A stretch of DNA of 64,000 bases from Flavivirga algicola (GCF_012910715.1 NZ_JABBHF010000015.1:1-64000), one strand, 5' to 3'; positions 1 through 9,291 are shown, counted from the stretch's first letter. Program-made: numbers and translations. The notes: generated by a model from the letters alone, not told the origin.

Positions 1-422
1 TAACTCGTCTAGATGGAAGTGGTTCTTCCCCTGTGGATGTAACAATGGATTCTGGGGGTGGAGCTCCAGGATTAGTTCCTGTAGATTTGAATTGGCCAGG
101 TGTTACTTCCTTTACAATGACCGCTTTATCTGCTACTATAATGGCTTTTGATAATTTATCGGTCAATACTTCAGGTGCTTTGTCCGTTACAAATTTTAAT
201 AAGAATCAAAAAGCATTAATTTATCCAAATCCTGTAGAAAATGTTATCAATATTAAAAATGTTTCAGACCTAAAATTGGTTGGTCTTTATAATAATTTAG
301 GGCAGTATATATTACAAAGTAAGCGCGATAGTATTGATATGAGTCATTTGCAAAAAGGTATGTATTTTTTGAAAATACACACAGGTTATGGTATAGAAAT
401 CAGAAAGATCATTAAAAAGTAA
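1..422 (+). CDS. C-terminal part of a secreted protein with a T9SS type A sorting domain (5' partial)
   Basis: The frame is open from base 3 with no convincing start, so the N-terminus lies left of the window. About 140 residues are visible. The last 65-70 residues are a Por/type IX secretion C-terminal sorting domain: a YPNP motif near base 224, then LYNNLGQ, LQKGMYFLKI and a basic KIIKK tail. This domain targets cargo across the outer membrane through the T9SS, where it is normally cleaved. The preceding Gly/Ser-rich stretch ending in FDNLSV looks like the end of a beta-rich passenger whose activity cannot be judged here. The C-terminal call is firm; the function of the protein is unknown. 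Confidence 0.85.
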   Translation, partial: TRLDGSGSSPVDVTMDSGGGAPGLVPVDLNWPGVTSFTMTALSATIMAFDNLSVNTSGALSVTNFNKNQKALIYPNPVENVINIKNVSDLKLVGLYNNLGQYILQSKRDSIDMSHLQKGMYFLKIHTGYGIEIRKIIKK

Positions 423-428
423 ATGAAG

Positions 429-475
429 CTCAACTTTGGAGAATCTCGAAGGGAATACTCACAAAGTTTTGGTTG
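429..475. repeat. REP-like inverted repeat, family shared with 9302-9350
   Basis: CAACTTTG at 431-438 pairs with CAAAGTTTTGGTTG at 462-475. By eye it matches the element at 9302-9350, with the same order of CTCAAyTTTG, AAG-rich loop, TACTCA and GTTGAA. Two copies of the same imperfect palindrome in intergenic DNA suggest a small dispersed REP family. The copy sits just after the T9SS protein and may double as a weak terminator. Confidence 0.5.
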
Positions 476-779
476 AATTATTCCGATTATTACTAAACTT
501 GCTTAGTTATTAATTAGGATTCTAAAATAGGTTAAGCAAATATATCCTGAGTAGATAGGTTTGCTATGAAGAGTAAGTCGTTGTGGTAAAATCAATTATT
601 AAATGTTACATTGATAAAATATTTTCAATACTATCAAGATTGTTAATTATGCCATACTTCTAAACAATTACTAAGGAAGGTAATTTCTATTAGTACTTCA
701 TTGGTAAACATAAACTTAAGAGAAGTACAAAGAGACAATTTCATGAACCTAAATATTATGATAAAAAAATCAAAAAGAT

Positions 780-828
780 AAAGGAACGAGGTTTAGATCT
801 CGCTAAAAATTTAAGACCTCGTCCCTTT
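780..828. terminator. Imperfect hairpin upstream of susC copy 1
   Basis: AAAGGAACGAGGT at 780-792 pairs with ACCTCGTCCCTTT at 816-828 with one mismatch, giving a 13-bp stem around a 23-base loop. It ends 40 bases before the SusC start. It could end transcription from the left or act as a leader hairpin of the SusC mRNA. No long T-tract follows, so terminator activity is uncertain. Confidence 0.4.
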
Positions 829-868
829 AATAATAATATCAATTAATCAATAAGAAATTAACTAATCA

Positions 869-3800
869 ATGATTCGTAAATTTAATGAAATAATAGTTAA
901 CATTTTTTTTTTTTCAGTAGTCTCTGATAGATTTTGTAGATGTACAAGAAAAGAACCAATAAAACTCATGATACGAACCTTTATTTTTCTGTTTTGTACG
1001 GCCTTATTCAGTTTAACACCAAAACATGTCTTATCTCAAAATGACAAGATCGTTATTAGTGAAAATAAAATGATTTCTATAGACGAAATATTCAAAATTA
1101 TTAAATCACAAACAGACTTTTCTTTCGTATACCATGAGGATTTGTTTAAAGGGTTTCCTAAAATTAAGCTCACGAAAGGAACAATTAGGCTTAATAAATT
1201 ACTTAAGCAAAGTCTTTCAGCAAGTAGTGTCAATGTCATTTTTACTACTAACAATACCATTCTTATAAAAGAGAGAAATTTGCAAGAGCAATATCAAGTT
1301 TCGGGTACTGTTACTGATCAATTGGGTTTTCCATTACCAGGGGTTACAGTTTCAATAAAAGGTACCAATAAAGGAACCGCTACGAATTTTGAAGGCAATT
1401 ATACAATTACAATACCAGATCCAGCTAACGTATTGGTGTTTTCATCTTTAGGTTTTGAAATAAAGGAGATAACGGTAGGTAATCAAGTCACTATTAATAT
1501 TCGTCTTAAAGAAAGTATTAGTGCACTGGACGAGGTAACAATCAATGCTGGTTATTACAATACATCCGAAAGAGAAAGAACAGGAAATATTAGTAAAATT
1601 GACGCGAAAATCATAGAAAAACAACCTGTCAATAATCCCTTGGCAGCCATGCAAGGTCACCTACCTGGTGTTAATATTTCACAGAAATCTGGAGTTAATG
1701 GTGGAAATTATCGAATTCGGATTCGGGGCTCAAACTTCTTTGGTTTTGCAAATGGATTAATCGATCCAAATACTGAAATTAATAATCCATTATATATAAT
1801 AGATGGGGTGCCTTATAACAGTAATGCTTTGTCATTGCGATCTATGAATTCTAATGTTTTTACCAATGCAGGAACGAGTCCACTAAATACGATAAATCCA
1901 GCCGATATTAAAAGTATCGAAGTACTCAAAGATGCCGATGCCACAGCTATTTATGGATCTCGAGGGGCAAATGGGGTAATACTTATCACTACCAAAAAAG
2001 GTCGTGTAGGGAAAACACAGATTAAAGTAAATGTCAGTACAGGAATAGGGGAAGTCACTCGTTTACCTAATTTAATGAATACCCAACAGTATATGGTAAT
2101 GAGATTAGAGGCTCTAGCAAATGAGGGCTATACTTTAGAAACATTCCCAGACGCGTTTAAATCCCGATACCCTGATTTATATGTTTGGGATAGGAATAGA
2201 TATACTAATTGGCATGAGGTCTTGATTGGTGGTTCGGCTTTTAGGCAGAATATGCAAGTGTCTTTTTCAGGCGGTAGTGAACACACCCAGTTTTTATTAA
2301 GTGGTTCTCATTCAAATGCAGGTAATGTATTTCCTGGGGAATTTAAATATAAAAATAGCTCCGTTCTTCTAAATATTAGCCACAAATCCCAAAATGAATG
2401 TTTTAAACTAGATTTCTCTAGTAATTATGGAGCAGATTCTAATGATTTACCTTCTAATGTAAATCAATTTATGACTAGGGCATCTACGTTAGCTCCTAAC
2501 GCTCCTGCAATTTATGATAACCGTGGTAATTTGAATTGGGAAAATTCAACTTTCCTAAATCCTTTTGCAGCATTAGAGGCAGAATATAATGCGACTAGCT
2601 ATAGTCTTATTGCGAGCACATCCCTTTCTTATCGCCCAATTAAGTCGTTAGAATTTAAAACAAGTCTTGGCTATACTAGGAATGTTTTAGAAGATTATAG
2701 AACTAGTCCAGTAGCTAGTAAAGATCCTGCTACAATAGGGGGGCAGAATAGCAGTGAATCATCTATTATAACCAGTACAGGAAACAATAACTCTTGGTCC
2801 ATTGAACCACAAATTAATTGGGGACATAAATGGAAAAATAATCGTTTAGAGATACTTATTGGAGCTACATTTCAACAGAATACTCGTCAGCAAATTCAGG
2901 AATCAGCAAGTAACTTTCCCAGTGATGCTTTACTTCATAATTTAACTTCTGGATTAGAAAGAAAAATTTTATTAGATCAGGAATCAGAGTATAGATATCA
3001 AGCAGTCTTTGGCAGAATTAACTTCAATTTAAAAGATAAATATATATTAAACCTAACAGGACGTCGGGATGGGTCTTCACGTTTTGGACCAGGCAAAAGA
3101 TTTGGTAATTTTGGTGCTGTGGGTGTAGCTTGGATCTTTTCAGATGAAAAGGTTTTTAAAGATAGTCATATTTTAACTCTTGGTAAGCTACGTGCCAGTT
3201 ATGGTCTTACAGGTAGTGATAATTCACCTGATTATGCGTTTTATGACACCTATGTTGTTTCCCCAGAAACATCCTATAATGGGTCGGCATTAAGACCCAC
3301 ACGCCTTTTTAATTCGAATCGTGCTTGGGAATCAAACAAAAAGTTAGAAATAGGTTTAGAGCTCGGGCTTTTTAATAATCGTATTTCAATAAGCTCTGCA
3401 TGGTATCGTAATCGCTCTTCAAATCAACTGATTGACGTGCCTTTGCCAACCACAACAGGTTTCTCTTCTATCAATACTAATTTTGATGCAGTTGTGCAAA
3501 ACAGTGGTGTTGAGTTTGATCTGCGTGCGACAAGTATTCAGAAAGATGCTTTTAGTTGGCGAACCACATTTAATATATCAGCTAATAGAAACAAATTGGT
3601 ATCATTCCCTGGATTGGAAGATACTTCCTTTGCTAATAGGCTTGTTGTAGGGGAGCCACTAACCATTAATAAAAGATATAATTTGCTGGGTGTTGATCCA
3701 GAATCTGGACTTTGGCAGTACGAAGATTATAATAACGATGGAGAAATTAACAATGATGATAGTTACTTAATTGTAGACTGGTCTCCTAAATATACAGGAG

Positions 3801-4258
3801 GCCTAGGTAATATATTTACTTATAGGAATTTACAATTAGATGTTTTTTTTCAATTTGTAAAACAAAAAGGACGTCCTTATTTTAATTCTGGGATTTTAAA
3901 TCTTGGAGGGATTAATCAAAATATGCCAGTAAGTATTTTAAATCGTTGGCAGCAACCAGGTGATCAAAGTCCAATTCAAAGATATTATGTGTTTGATCAG
4001 GAAGCAGATAGAGCCGCTGGTAGATATGCTAGTAGTAATGCGTCAGTCACAGATGCTTCTTTTATTAGATTGCGTAATGTGTCTTTAGCCTATAGAGTTC
4101 CAAAAGATGTGGTAAAGGAATTGGATTTAAACATTTATATCCAGGGGCAAAACTTATTTTTGATTACAAAATATGATGATGTAGACCCAGAAATTCAGAG
4201 TTCGGCAGTTTTGCCTCCATTGCGACAGCTTACTTTAGGTTTGAATATAACATTTTAA
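869..4258 (+). CDS. SusC/RagA-family TonB-linked outer membrane protein with STN domain (copy 1)
   Basis: TonB-dependent outer-membrane transporter that with its SusD partner imports glycans or peptides. Order in the 1129-residue frame: hydrophobic export segment near residues 34-55, STN (secretin/TonB short N-terminal) domain 60-135, carboxypeptidase D-regulatory-like beta sandwich 142-214, TonB-box-like LDEVTI near 220, plug 240-375 with the SusC signature SIEVLKDADATAIYGSRGAN, then a barrel ending in aromatic LNITF. The first ATG is at 869; ATG 968 directly before the hydrophobic segment is an alternative start. A run of 12 T (903-914) lies between the two. susD begins 15 bases downstream. 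STN domains usually signal to an anti-sigma factor, but no sigma/FecR pair is in the window. The paralogue at 11539-14691 is closely similar but lacks STN. Confidence 0.95.
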   Translation: MIRKFNEIIVNIFFFSVVSDRFCRCTRKEPIKLMIRTFIFLFCTALFSLTPKHVLSQNDKIVISENKMISIDEIFKIIKSQTDFSFVYHEDLFKGFPKIKLTKGTIRLNKLLKQSLSASSVNVIFTTNNTILIKERNLQEQYQVSGTVTDQLGFPLPGVTVSIKGTNKGTATNFEGNYTITIPDPANVLVFSSLGFEIKEITVGNQVTINIRLKESISALDEVTINAGYYNTSERERTGNISKIDAKIIEKQPVNNPLAAMQGHLPGVNISQKSGVNGGNYRIRIRGSNFFGFANGLIDPNTEINNPLYIIDGVPYNSNALSLRSMNSNVFTNAGTSPLNTINPADIKSIEVLKDADATAIYGSRGANGVILITTKKGRVGKTQIKVNVSTGIGEVTRLPNLMNTQQYMVMRLEALANEGYTLETFPDAFKSRYPDLYVWDRNRYTNWHEVLIGGSAFRQNMQVSFSGGSEHTQFLLSGSHSNAGNVFPGEFKYKNSSVLLNISHKSQNECFKLDFSSNYGADSNDLPSNVNQFMTRASTLAPNAPAIYDNRGNLNWENSTFLNPFAALEAEYNATSYSLIASTSLSYRPIKSLEFKTSLGYTRNVLEDYRTSPVASKDPATIGGQNSSESSIITSTGNNNSWSIEPQINWGHKWKNNRLEILIGATFQQNTRQQIQESASNFPSDALLHNLTSGLERKILLDQESEYRYQAVFGRINFNLKDKYILNLTGRRDGSSRFGPGKRFGNFGAVGVAWIFSDEKVFKDSHILTLGKLRASYGLTGSDNSPDYAFYDTYVVSPETSYNGSALRPTRLFNSNRAWESNKKLEIGLELGLFNNRISISSAWYRNRSSNQLIDVPLPTTTGFSSINTNFDAVVQNSGVEFDLRATSIQKDAFSWRTTFNISANRNKLVSFPGLEDTSFANRLVVGEPLTINKRYNLLGVDPESGLWQYEDYNNDGEINNDDSYLIVDWSPKYTGGLGNIFTYRNLQLDVFFQFVKQKGRPYFNSGILNLGGINQNMPVSILNRWQQPGDQSPIQRYYVFDQEADRAAGRYASSNASVTDASFIRLRNVSLAYRVPKDVVKELDLNIYIQGQNLFLITKYDDVDPEIQSSAVLPPLRQLTLGLNITF

Positions 4259-4273
4259 TTATAGGAATAGTTT

Positions 4274-5695
4274 ATGAAACATCTAAGAAACAGAATGTTA
4301 AAATATTTATTTGGAATCAAAAAAATTTCATTAAAAAAGCTTACTAACATATTCAGTTTTGTATATATAACCAATTGCTTAATAGCAACGAGTGTTTTAG
4401 TTGGGTGTGACAGTTTTGTAAATGTTGATTTGCCAAAGGATCAATTGGTCAAAGAATCAGTTTTTGAAAATAAGGCAACAGCGACAGCAGCTTTACGGAA
4501 TATTTATGGGAATTTGCGCTCAATTACAAATTTTGATAGATTACTAGGAATGTATGCCGATGAATTGGATGCTCCAAATGACCGAACTTCATTTTTTGAC
4601 CATTCCATTATACAGTCAAACCAAAGTATAGCTAACTTATGGAGTAGTTATTATAGTATAATTTTTTCCACTAATTCTCTAATTGAAGGGGTTGAAGGTT
4701 CATCTGCACTGGAATTAGAAGATAAAACTCAATTAACAGGGGAGGCGCTGTTTATTAGAGCATATGTTCATACCAAACTGGTTGAGCTTTTTGGGCCAAT
4801 TCCCTATATCAATACCACAAATTATAAGACAAACTCTGAAGTGTCGCGCATATCAGAAGATGATGTTTATAGTTATGTAATACAAGATTTGAATAATGCA
4901 TTGGGCTCATTAGGCGAAGACGTTTCAAAATTCCCTGAGAAACGGATTAGAGTTTATAATACTACTGTAAAGGCTTTACTAGCAAGGGTGTATCTATATA
5001 CTTTCAAATGGGAACAAGCAGAGAGAATGGCTTCAGAAGTCATAGATGAAGTTATGTTAGAGCAGAATTTAGATGAAGTTTTTTTGAAAGATTCATCGGG
5101 AACAATATGGCAGTTCGTACCTGATGTTGCTGGCGAAAACACCTCAGTGGCAGAGACATTTATCTTTATCAATAATCCAAGTTTCACTCAGCCTACCTTA
5201 AGTACGCTATTGGTTGAAGGGACTTTCGAATCTAATGACTTGCGTAAATCTAATTGGGTTGGGCAAGGAACAGGAGGAGCTTATTATGCTTTTAAGTATA
5301 AAGAAGTTACTAATACACAGCCAGAGTCTTTAGAGTATTTAGTTGAATTTCGTTTGGCTGAACAATATTTAATTCGAGCTGAGGCCAGAGCAGAGCTTGA
5401 TAAAATATCAGAATCACAAGCAGATTTAAATGTCATTAGAAACCGAGCTGGTTTAGCTAACACTACGGCATCTACACCAAATCAATTGCGGGAGGCAATT
5501 TTGCGAGAGCGCTTCGTTGAATTATTCACAGAAGGAGGGCATCGTTGGTTCGATTTAAAAAGAATGCGAAAAGCTGAAGAAGTCTTGGCTCCCATAAAAC
5601 CAGGCTGGAGAAAGACAGACATTTTACTCCCTATTCCAGAATCTGAAATTTTATTAAACCCAAATTTATTGCCTCAAAATGAAGGCTATAACTAG
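4274..5695 (+). CDS. SusD/RagB-family substrate-binding outer-membrane lipoprotein
   Basis: Surface lipoprotein that forms the lid of the SusC channel and captures substrate. The 473-residue protein has a hydrophobic segment ending in the lipobox LVGC (Cys45), then the SusD N-terminal half (LPKDQLVKESVF, ALRNIYGNL) and TPR-like helices (GEALFIRAYVHTKLVELFGPIPYI). The C-terminal RagB signature follows (LNVIRNRAGL, ILRERFVELFTEGGHRWFDLKR). The leader is longer than usual, and an internal start nearer the hydrophobic segment is possible. It lies 15 bases after susC and almost certainly shares its transcript. The substrate is not predictable, since no polysaccharide-degrading enzyme is linked to the pair. 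Confidence 0.95.
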   Translation: MKHLRNRMLKYLFGIKKISLKKLTNIFSFVYITNCLIATSVLVGCDSFVNVDLPKDQLVKESVFENKATATAALRNIYGNLRSITNFDRLLGMYADELDAPNDRTSFFDHSIIQSNQSIANLWSSYYSIIFSTNSLIEGVEGSSALELEDKTQLTGEALFIRAYVHTKLVELFGPIPYINTTNYKTNSEVSRISEDDVYSYVIQDLNNALGSLGEDVSKFPEKRIRVYNTTVKALLARVYLYTFKWEQAERMASEVIDEVMLEQNLDEVFLKDSSGTIWQFVPDVAGENTSVAETFIFINNPSFTQPTLSTLLVEGTFESNDLRKSNWVGQGTGGAYYAFKYKEVTNTQPESLEYLVEFRLAEQYLIRAEARAELDKISESQADLNVIRNRAGLANTTASTPNQLREAILRERFVELFTEGGHRWFDLKRMRKAEEVLAPIKPGWRKTDILLPIPESEILLNPNLLPQNEGYN

Positions 5696-5804
5696 TGATA
5701 GTCTATAATTTTCTAATCACAAGTTGACAAAAACGTCTTAAGAAAACTAAAACTAGTTACTAATCTGAATTTTTTAATTATAACAATTCTAAAAATATAT
5801 TATA

Positions 5805-7124
5805 ATGATAAAACATAATAAAAAAAGAGCTGCAACAACATTAAGAATCTTATTATTACTGTTGGCTTTTAAAATTACAATGGTGCAAGCACAAGAATCA
5901 ATTATCAAGCCTCAGGTTGTAAAAACACAAGCAGATAAAGATTGGGACGTGTTACAGCAGACTATGTATAGTCTAGGTACAGAGTATCAAAAAGCAGTTG
6001 ATTTAGGTTATATAGAAATGCGAAAATATGAGGATAAAATATATAAAAATCGTTCTAGGCTGGCAAAAGCCTTTTGGGATAATTACCCTGAAGATGAACG
6101 CCGAGATAAAGCACTATACTTATTCTTTAATGCTTATGCAGAACCTCATTTTTTACCAGACATTGTCTCTGATAGTATTCTTGCCCTTATAGAGAATACA
6201 TCACGCGGGCGGGGTTATAAAACCCGTTTAAAACCAGTGGATTATTCGTCCATGAAATTGTGGCGAGAAACAGGCGATGCAATGGTGGAAAGTATACTTA
6301 ATTCTAATGCAAGTATTGAACGTAAAGAGCTTGCATCACTTCAATTGATTTCGCGTGAGCTTCGATATGCTATAAAATTAGGTAATGCTCTGCCAAAAAA
6401 TAAAATTGAGGCTGAGTACTGGAATAATTTGGAGATACACCACTATAAACATATCTGTTTACTCTTAGAAGATCATATCAATAAATATGCTGACTTGGAA
6501 CAAGCTGCACATCATATAAAAAGTATATTGAATTTGCTTAAAAATTTTTCCCCTTCAGCATCAGCTTCCTATTGGAAATACTTTTATAGAGTAACAGGAA
6601 ATGATCACCCAAAATCAAATCAGTTAGGGATAAAAGTCTTGCATGAAATTGCAAAAGAGAATGTAGGAGCTATTGAGTTACTTAAAAAAATAGATTACAC
6701 TAAGCCATTAGAAATGGAATTTATCGCAATGGATGGGAGTAAAATAAATCTAGTCAACATGCGAGGAAAAGTAATATTAATTGACTTTTGGGCAACTAAT
6801 TGTGCTCCCTGTATTAAAGAGATGCCCCATGTCAGGGCTATGTATGATAAATACAGAGATGTTGGTTTTGAGGTAATTGGTATTGCTGCTGATAGTGATG
6901 ACGCCAAAGAACGGGTAGAAAATATTCTCAAGAAAACGAATGTTAACTGGCCACAACGTTTAGACGGTGGAACAGATGCTTTGGTAAGCTATCATGCTTT
7001 GTATAAAATTAATGTATTGCCAACTGTTTGGTTGTTAAATAAGGACGGCATTATCGTAGATAGAAATGCACGTGGAGAAAGACTAGAAATGCTTATTCTT
7101 AAATATTTAGATTTAGAAAAATGA
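5805..7124 (+). CDS. Secreted TlpA/AhpC-TSA-type thioredoxin-fold protein downstream of susCD
   Basis: A 439-residue exported thiol-disulfide protein. Residues 1-30 form a signal peptide (basic start, LLLLLAF core, AQA-like end). Residues 31-300 are helical and of unknown fold. Residues about 305-439 are a TlpA-like thioredoxin domain: GKVILIDFWATNCAPC, with the active pair Cys333 and Cys336, and the cis-proline region LPTVWLLN. The CAPC motif suggests a periplasmic reductase or isomerase rather than a peroxidase. It lies 109 bases after susD in the same direction. The long N-terminal helical part plus C-terminal thioredoxin is a common Bacteroidota arrangement near SusCD pairs. A role in disulfide handling for the neighbouring cysteine peptide is inference. 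Confidence 0.85.
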   Translation: MIKHNKKRAATTLRILLLLLAFKITMVQAQESIIKPQVVKTQADKDWDVLQQTMYSLGTEYQKAVDLGYIEMRKYEDKIYKNRSRLAKAFWDNYPEDERRDKALYLFFNAYAEPHFLPDIVSDSILALIENTSRGRGYKTRLKPVDYSSMKLWRETGDAMVESILNSNASIERKELASLQLISRELRYAIKLGNALPKNKIEAEYWNNLEIHHYKHICLLLEDHINKYADLEQAAHHIKSILNLLKNFSPSASASYWKYFYRVTGNDHPKSNQLGIKVLHEIAKENVGAIELLKKIDYTKPLEMEFIAMDGSKINLVNMRGKVILIDFWATNCAPCIKEMPHVRAMYDKYRDVGFEVIGIAADSDDAKERVENILKKTNVNWPQRLDGGTDALVSYHALYKINVLPTVWLLNKDGIIVDRNARGERLEMLILKYLDLEK

Positions 7125-7194
7125 TTACTTTATATTTTTAGTATTGTTTTTCTTGATTATTTTTGAGGTTATTGTATCTATCTGAATTTAGTAT

Positions 7195-7225
7195 GAAAGG
7201 GTACTCTCTTTTAGGGTACCCTTTC
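7195..7225. terminator. Bidirectional terminator hairpin between convergent genes
   Basis: GAAAGGGTAC at 7195-7204 pairs perfectly with GTACCCTTTC at 7216-7225 around an 11-base loop. It lies between the stop of the thioredoxin gene and the stop of the convergent DUF6520 gene, the expected place for a shared terminator. Confidence 0.7.
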
Positions 7226-7244
7226 TAAATCATCTTATAAAAGA

Positions 7245-7529
7245 TTATTGTTCATCGTCTTTATATAAAATAATAGTAGGCTCTCCTGAAGCGTCTTTGT
7301 AAAAAACTTGTTCTTGGAAAGGTCCTCGTTGTACAGTACAAACTGGATTTTCTTCAAGTATAGTATTACAAGGAACTGTAGCAGGTAATTGAACAGCTAA
7401 AACACTATCAGCAAACCATACATCTTGAGTTGTTATGTCATCTTCTGCAGGCGTAAAAGCAAGAGAAGCCGTGATAGCTAACATTAATGCGAAAGCTGGT
7501 AAAACGATTTTAAAAAAATTAGATTTCAT
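7245..7529 (-). CDS. DUF6520 family small secreted peptide (copy 1)
   Basis: A 94-residue protein that I match to DUF6520, a Flavobacteriia family of unknown function. Residues 1-25 are a signal peptide (KIVLPAFALMLAITASLAF). The mature part is short, acidic and has two cysteines, one in PCN and one in NPVCTV. It is the last gene of the minus-strand unit MauE, unrecognised 392-aa protein, DUF6520, and lies 36 bases after the 392-aa gene. The signal region and NPVC motif recur in the paralogue at 14909-15208. It is likely exported, and its cysteines make it a possible client of the MauE and TlpA redox proteins beside it (inference). Confidence 0.75.
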   Translation of the reverse strand: MKSNFFKIVLPAFALMLAITASLAFTPAEDDITTQDVWFADSVLAVQLPATVPCNTILEENPVCTVQRGPFQEQVFYKDASGEPTIILYKDDEQ

Positions 7530-7565
7530 AATATAGATATTTAAAAATTAATGACCTACTCTTTT

Positions 7566-8744
7566 TTACAGGTTTTCGGTCTTAGCCCTGACTGCAGTAT
7601 TGTTAACCAATATTCTGGTATTATTTTTAATGTTTTTTATATTTAGAGTATTTTGAGCTGTTATGAAAGTTTTTTTTTCTTCCTTAACCTTAAAATGTTT
7701 ATTTAGTTGATAAACAACGATATGATTTCCAATAAGCCCTATAAATTTATCACTCAAGGTTTGGAATGTTTTAAGTTTATTTTTTTCAATATCTTCTACG
7801 TAAAAACTAAATTCGTAGTGATTTTTCACTAAATTATAGATGTCAATTACTGAAGATTTATCCCACATATCTATAGATTCTGCTTTTCCAAGTAGTAGAG
7901 AGTTTACAAACAAGTAATTTCCAGAAGTAGAACTATATTTATTTACCCTAAGAGCAGGTGTCTCCATTTTTTGTTGATTTTTTGAAGCTATGGTACTCAC
8001 TTTTATTTGAGCTTGGCTAATGGTATCTATGGTCGTTCCAAGGTTTTGTAATTGCAGATTGTCATTAGCCACTATATATTTGTTGCGATAACGATAGGTG
8101 TATACTAATTGATGCTGCTGTTTATTATATTGAAGTGTTCCATCTACATCAAAAACACCATCCACCTGTTTTTTTAAAAGTTCGTGAGAGAGTATCATGG
8201 TTGCAGAGTCTGCAAGGTGTATGGTGCCAAGAGCAAATTCTCTTGTTTTGCTGCTCATGGTTCGTATAGCCAAAGTAACTGAGTCCATAGGTTGTGCATT
8301 GTTAAAATAAAGCGGGTTTTCAAGTATGGAATACCCCTTCCAATCTCTAGTTTTTCCTCTAAGGACATACGGAACAGTCCCATCCATCAAAAAGAAATAA
8401 GGAGGCACTACTCGTACCTGTGGAGAACGAAGCGGTAAACTATCTTGATCCATGGTTATATGAATCACCTCTTTACTTTGAAGTGCTGTATCTACAACCG
8501 TGAGGTATAAAGGCGATTTTGGATTCCCCAGATAGATTTTATCTTTATAGGCTCCCGCAATATAATACCCGTTATATTTAAGATCCATTTCATGAATTTT
8601 CTTAGGAGCATCATAAAGGAACCCCCGTTTAAAACTCATATCCCGTTCTGGACCTTTATTTGTAAAGGCAAATAAGAGGGAAATGAATCCTATACTACCA
8701 ATAGCAGAGATAAATAGCAATATATAAAGTTTCTTCTGTGTCAT
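7566..8744 (-). CDS. Unrecognised membrane-anchored periplasmic protein of the MauE-DUF6520 operon
   Basis: No family was recognised with confidence. The 392-residue protein starts with one hydrophobic segment (about residues 6-26, LYILLFISAIGSIGFISLLF), probably a membrane anchor or uncleaved signal. Several hundred beta-rich residues follow, with repeated strand-turn patterns (YYIAGAYKDKIYLGN, HQLVYTYRYRNKYIVANDN) that suggest a beta-propeller-like domain. The C-terminus is VRAKTENL. Its ATG overlaps the TGA of the upstream MauE-like gene (ATGA, 8741-8744), so translation is probably coupled. A decayed copy of its last codons sits in the same position upstream of the second DUF6520 gene. 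Amine dehydrogenase heavy chains, the classical MauE partners, are propellers, but no specific similarity was established. Confidence 0.6.
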   Translation of the reverse strand: MTQKKLYILLFISAIGSIGFISLLFAFTNKGPERDMSFKRGFLYDAPKKIHEMDLKYNGYYIAGAYKDKIYLGNPKSPLYLTVVDTALQSKEVIHITMDQDSLPLRSPQVRVVPPYFFLMDGTVPYVLRGKTRDWKGYSILENPLYFNNAQPMDSVTLAIRTMSSKTREFALGTIHLADSATMILSHELLKKQVDGVFDVDGTLQYNKQQHQLVYTYRYRNKYIVANDNLQLQNLGTTIDTISQAQIKVSTIASKNQQKMETPALRVNKYSSTSGNYLFVNSLLLGKAESIDMWDKSSVIDIYNLVKNHYEFSFYVEDIEKNKLKTFQTLSDKFIGLIGNHIVVYQLNKHFKVKEEKKTFITAQNTLNIKNIKNNTRILVNNTAVRAKTENL

Positions 8745-9208
8745 GAGAGGGCATATTTTGGGGTTGTTACGTAACTATTCTTTTGTCCATTTATAATAAG
8801 AATCCCTATAAAGGCCAGAATAACAAAAGCAATATTAAAAATTAAATGCTCGGTCCAACCCAATTTTTCAATAACGCCACCACAAGAGCATGGCACATCA
8901 TTACTAAAATTTAAAATAATAAAAATATAAGCGGTAAACATAACCATAAGATTAAAGGCTGCAAATAATCCTAAAAGTTTAAATCGCGGAATAATTAAAA
9001 GTAAGGCAATTAAAATTTCGAGAGAAGGGATTGCCCAGGCTACAATACTAGTAAAAGGCGTTAGCATGGCAGATTGTCCTATTTGAATCTTAAATTCATC
9101 AAAAACCAATAATTTACTCATTGCTGCATAAACAAATAGAAGTATATACAGAAAACAAATAAATTCTAATAAGATGTTTTTATATTTACTATTAATTTTC
9201 ATAACCAT
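8741..9208 (-). CDS. MauE/DoxX-family redox-associated integral membrane protein
   Basis: A 155-residue inner-membrane protein with about four transmembrane helices (near 12-33, 50-74, 76-98 and 117-140). A C-x-C pair in PCSCGG lies between helices 3 and 4, as in MauE-type proteins that help form disulfides in periplasmic partners. It is first in a three-gene minus-strand operon and overlaps the next gene by ATGA. An internal ATG at 9202 is an alternative start. The direct-repeat promoter element at 9237-9291 lies immediately upstream and gives a predicted leader of about 25 bases. Family assignment is good; its partner is presumed to be the 392-aa protein or the DUF6520 peptide. Confidence 0.8.
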   Translation of the reverse strand: MVMKINSKYKNILLEFICFLYILLFVYAAMSKLLVFDEFKIQIGQSAMLTPFTSIVAWAIPSLEILIALLLIIPRFKLLGLFAAFNLMVMFTAYIFIILNFSNDVPCSCGGVIEKLGWTEHLIFNIAFVILAFIGILIINGQKNSYVTTPKYALS

Positions 9209-9236
9209 GTTATAATGCCTTGATTTATTAACAATA

Positions 9237-9291
9237 CAAAGGTGCGAGATAAAATTTATTTTAAATGGATAAATAATTGTCTTAGAGGGAT
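9237..9291 (-). promoter_or_regulatory. Direct-repeat promoter element E1 (drives the MauE-like operon)
   Basis: On the minus strand this reads ATCC-N17-ATCC-N26-TTTG: GGAT at 9288-9291 and 9267-9270, CAAA at 9237-9240 on the + strand. The TTTG is the end of a -7-like box (CACCTTTG, second base A as in TAnnTTTG). Transcription would start near 9230, about 25 bases before the MauE-like start at 9208. The ATCC-to-ATCC period of 21 bp places both half-sites on one face of the helix. Eight related elements occur between 15.4 and 23.8 kb. Confidence 0.65.

Larger units (their letters stand above)
423..868. other. Intergenic region without a gene
   Basis: No plausible coding frame was seen in these 446 bases. 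The stretch holds a REP-like inverted repeat at 429-475 and a longer hairpin at 780-828, both listed separately. The rest is AT-rich sequence. The promoter of the following SusC gene should lie here, but no clear TTTG-N19-TAnnTTTG match was recognised. Confidence 0.6.
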
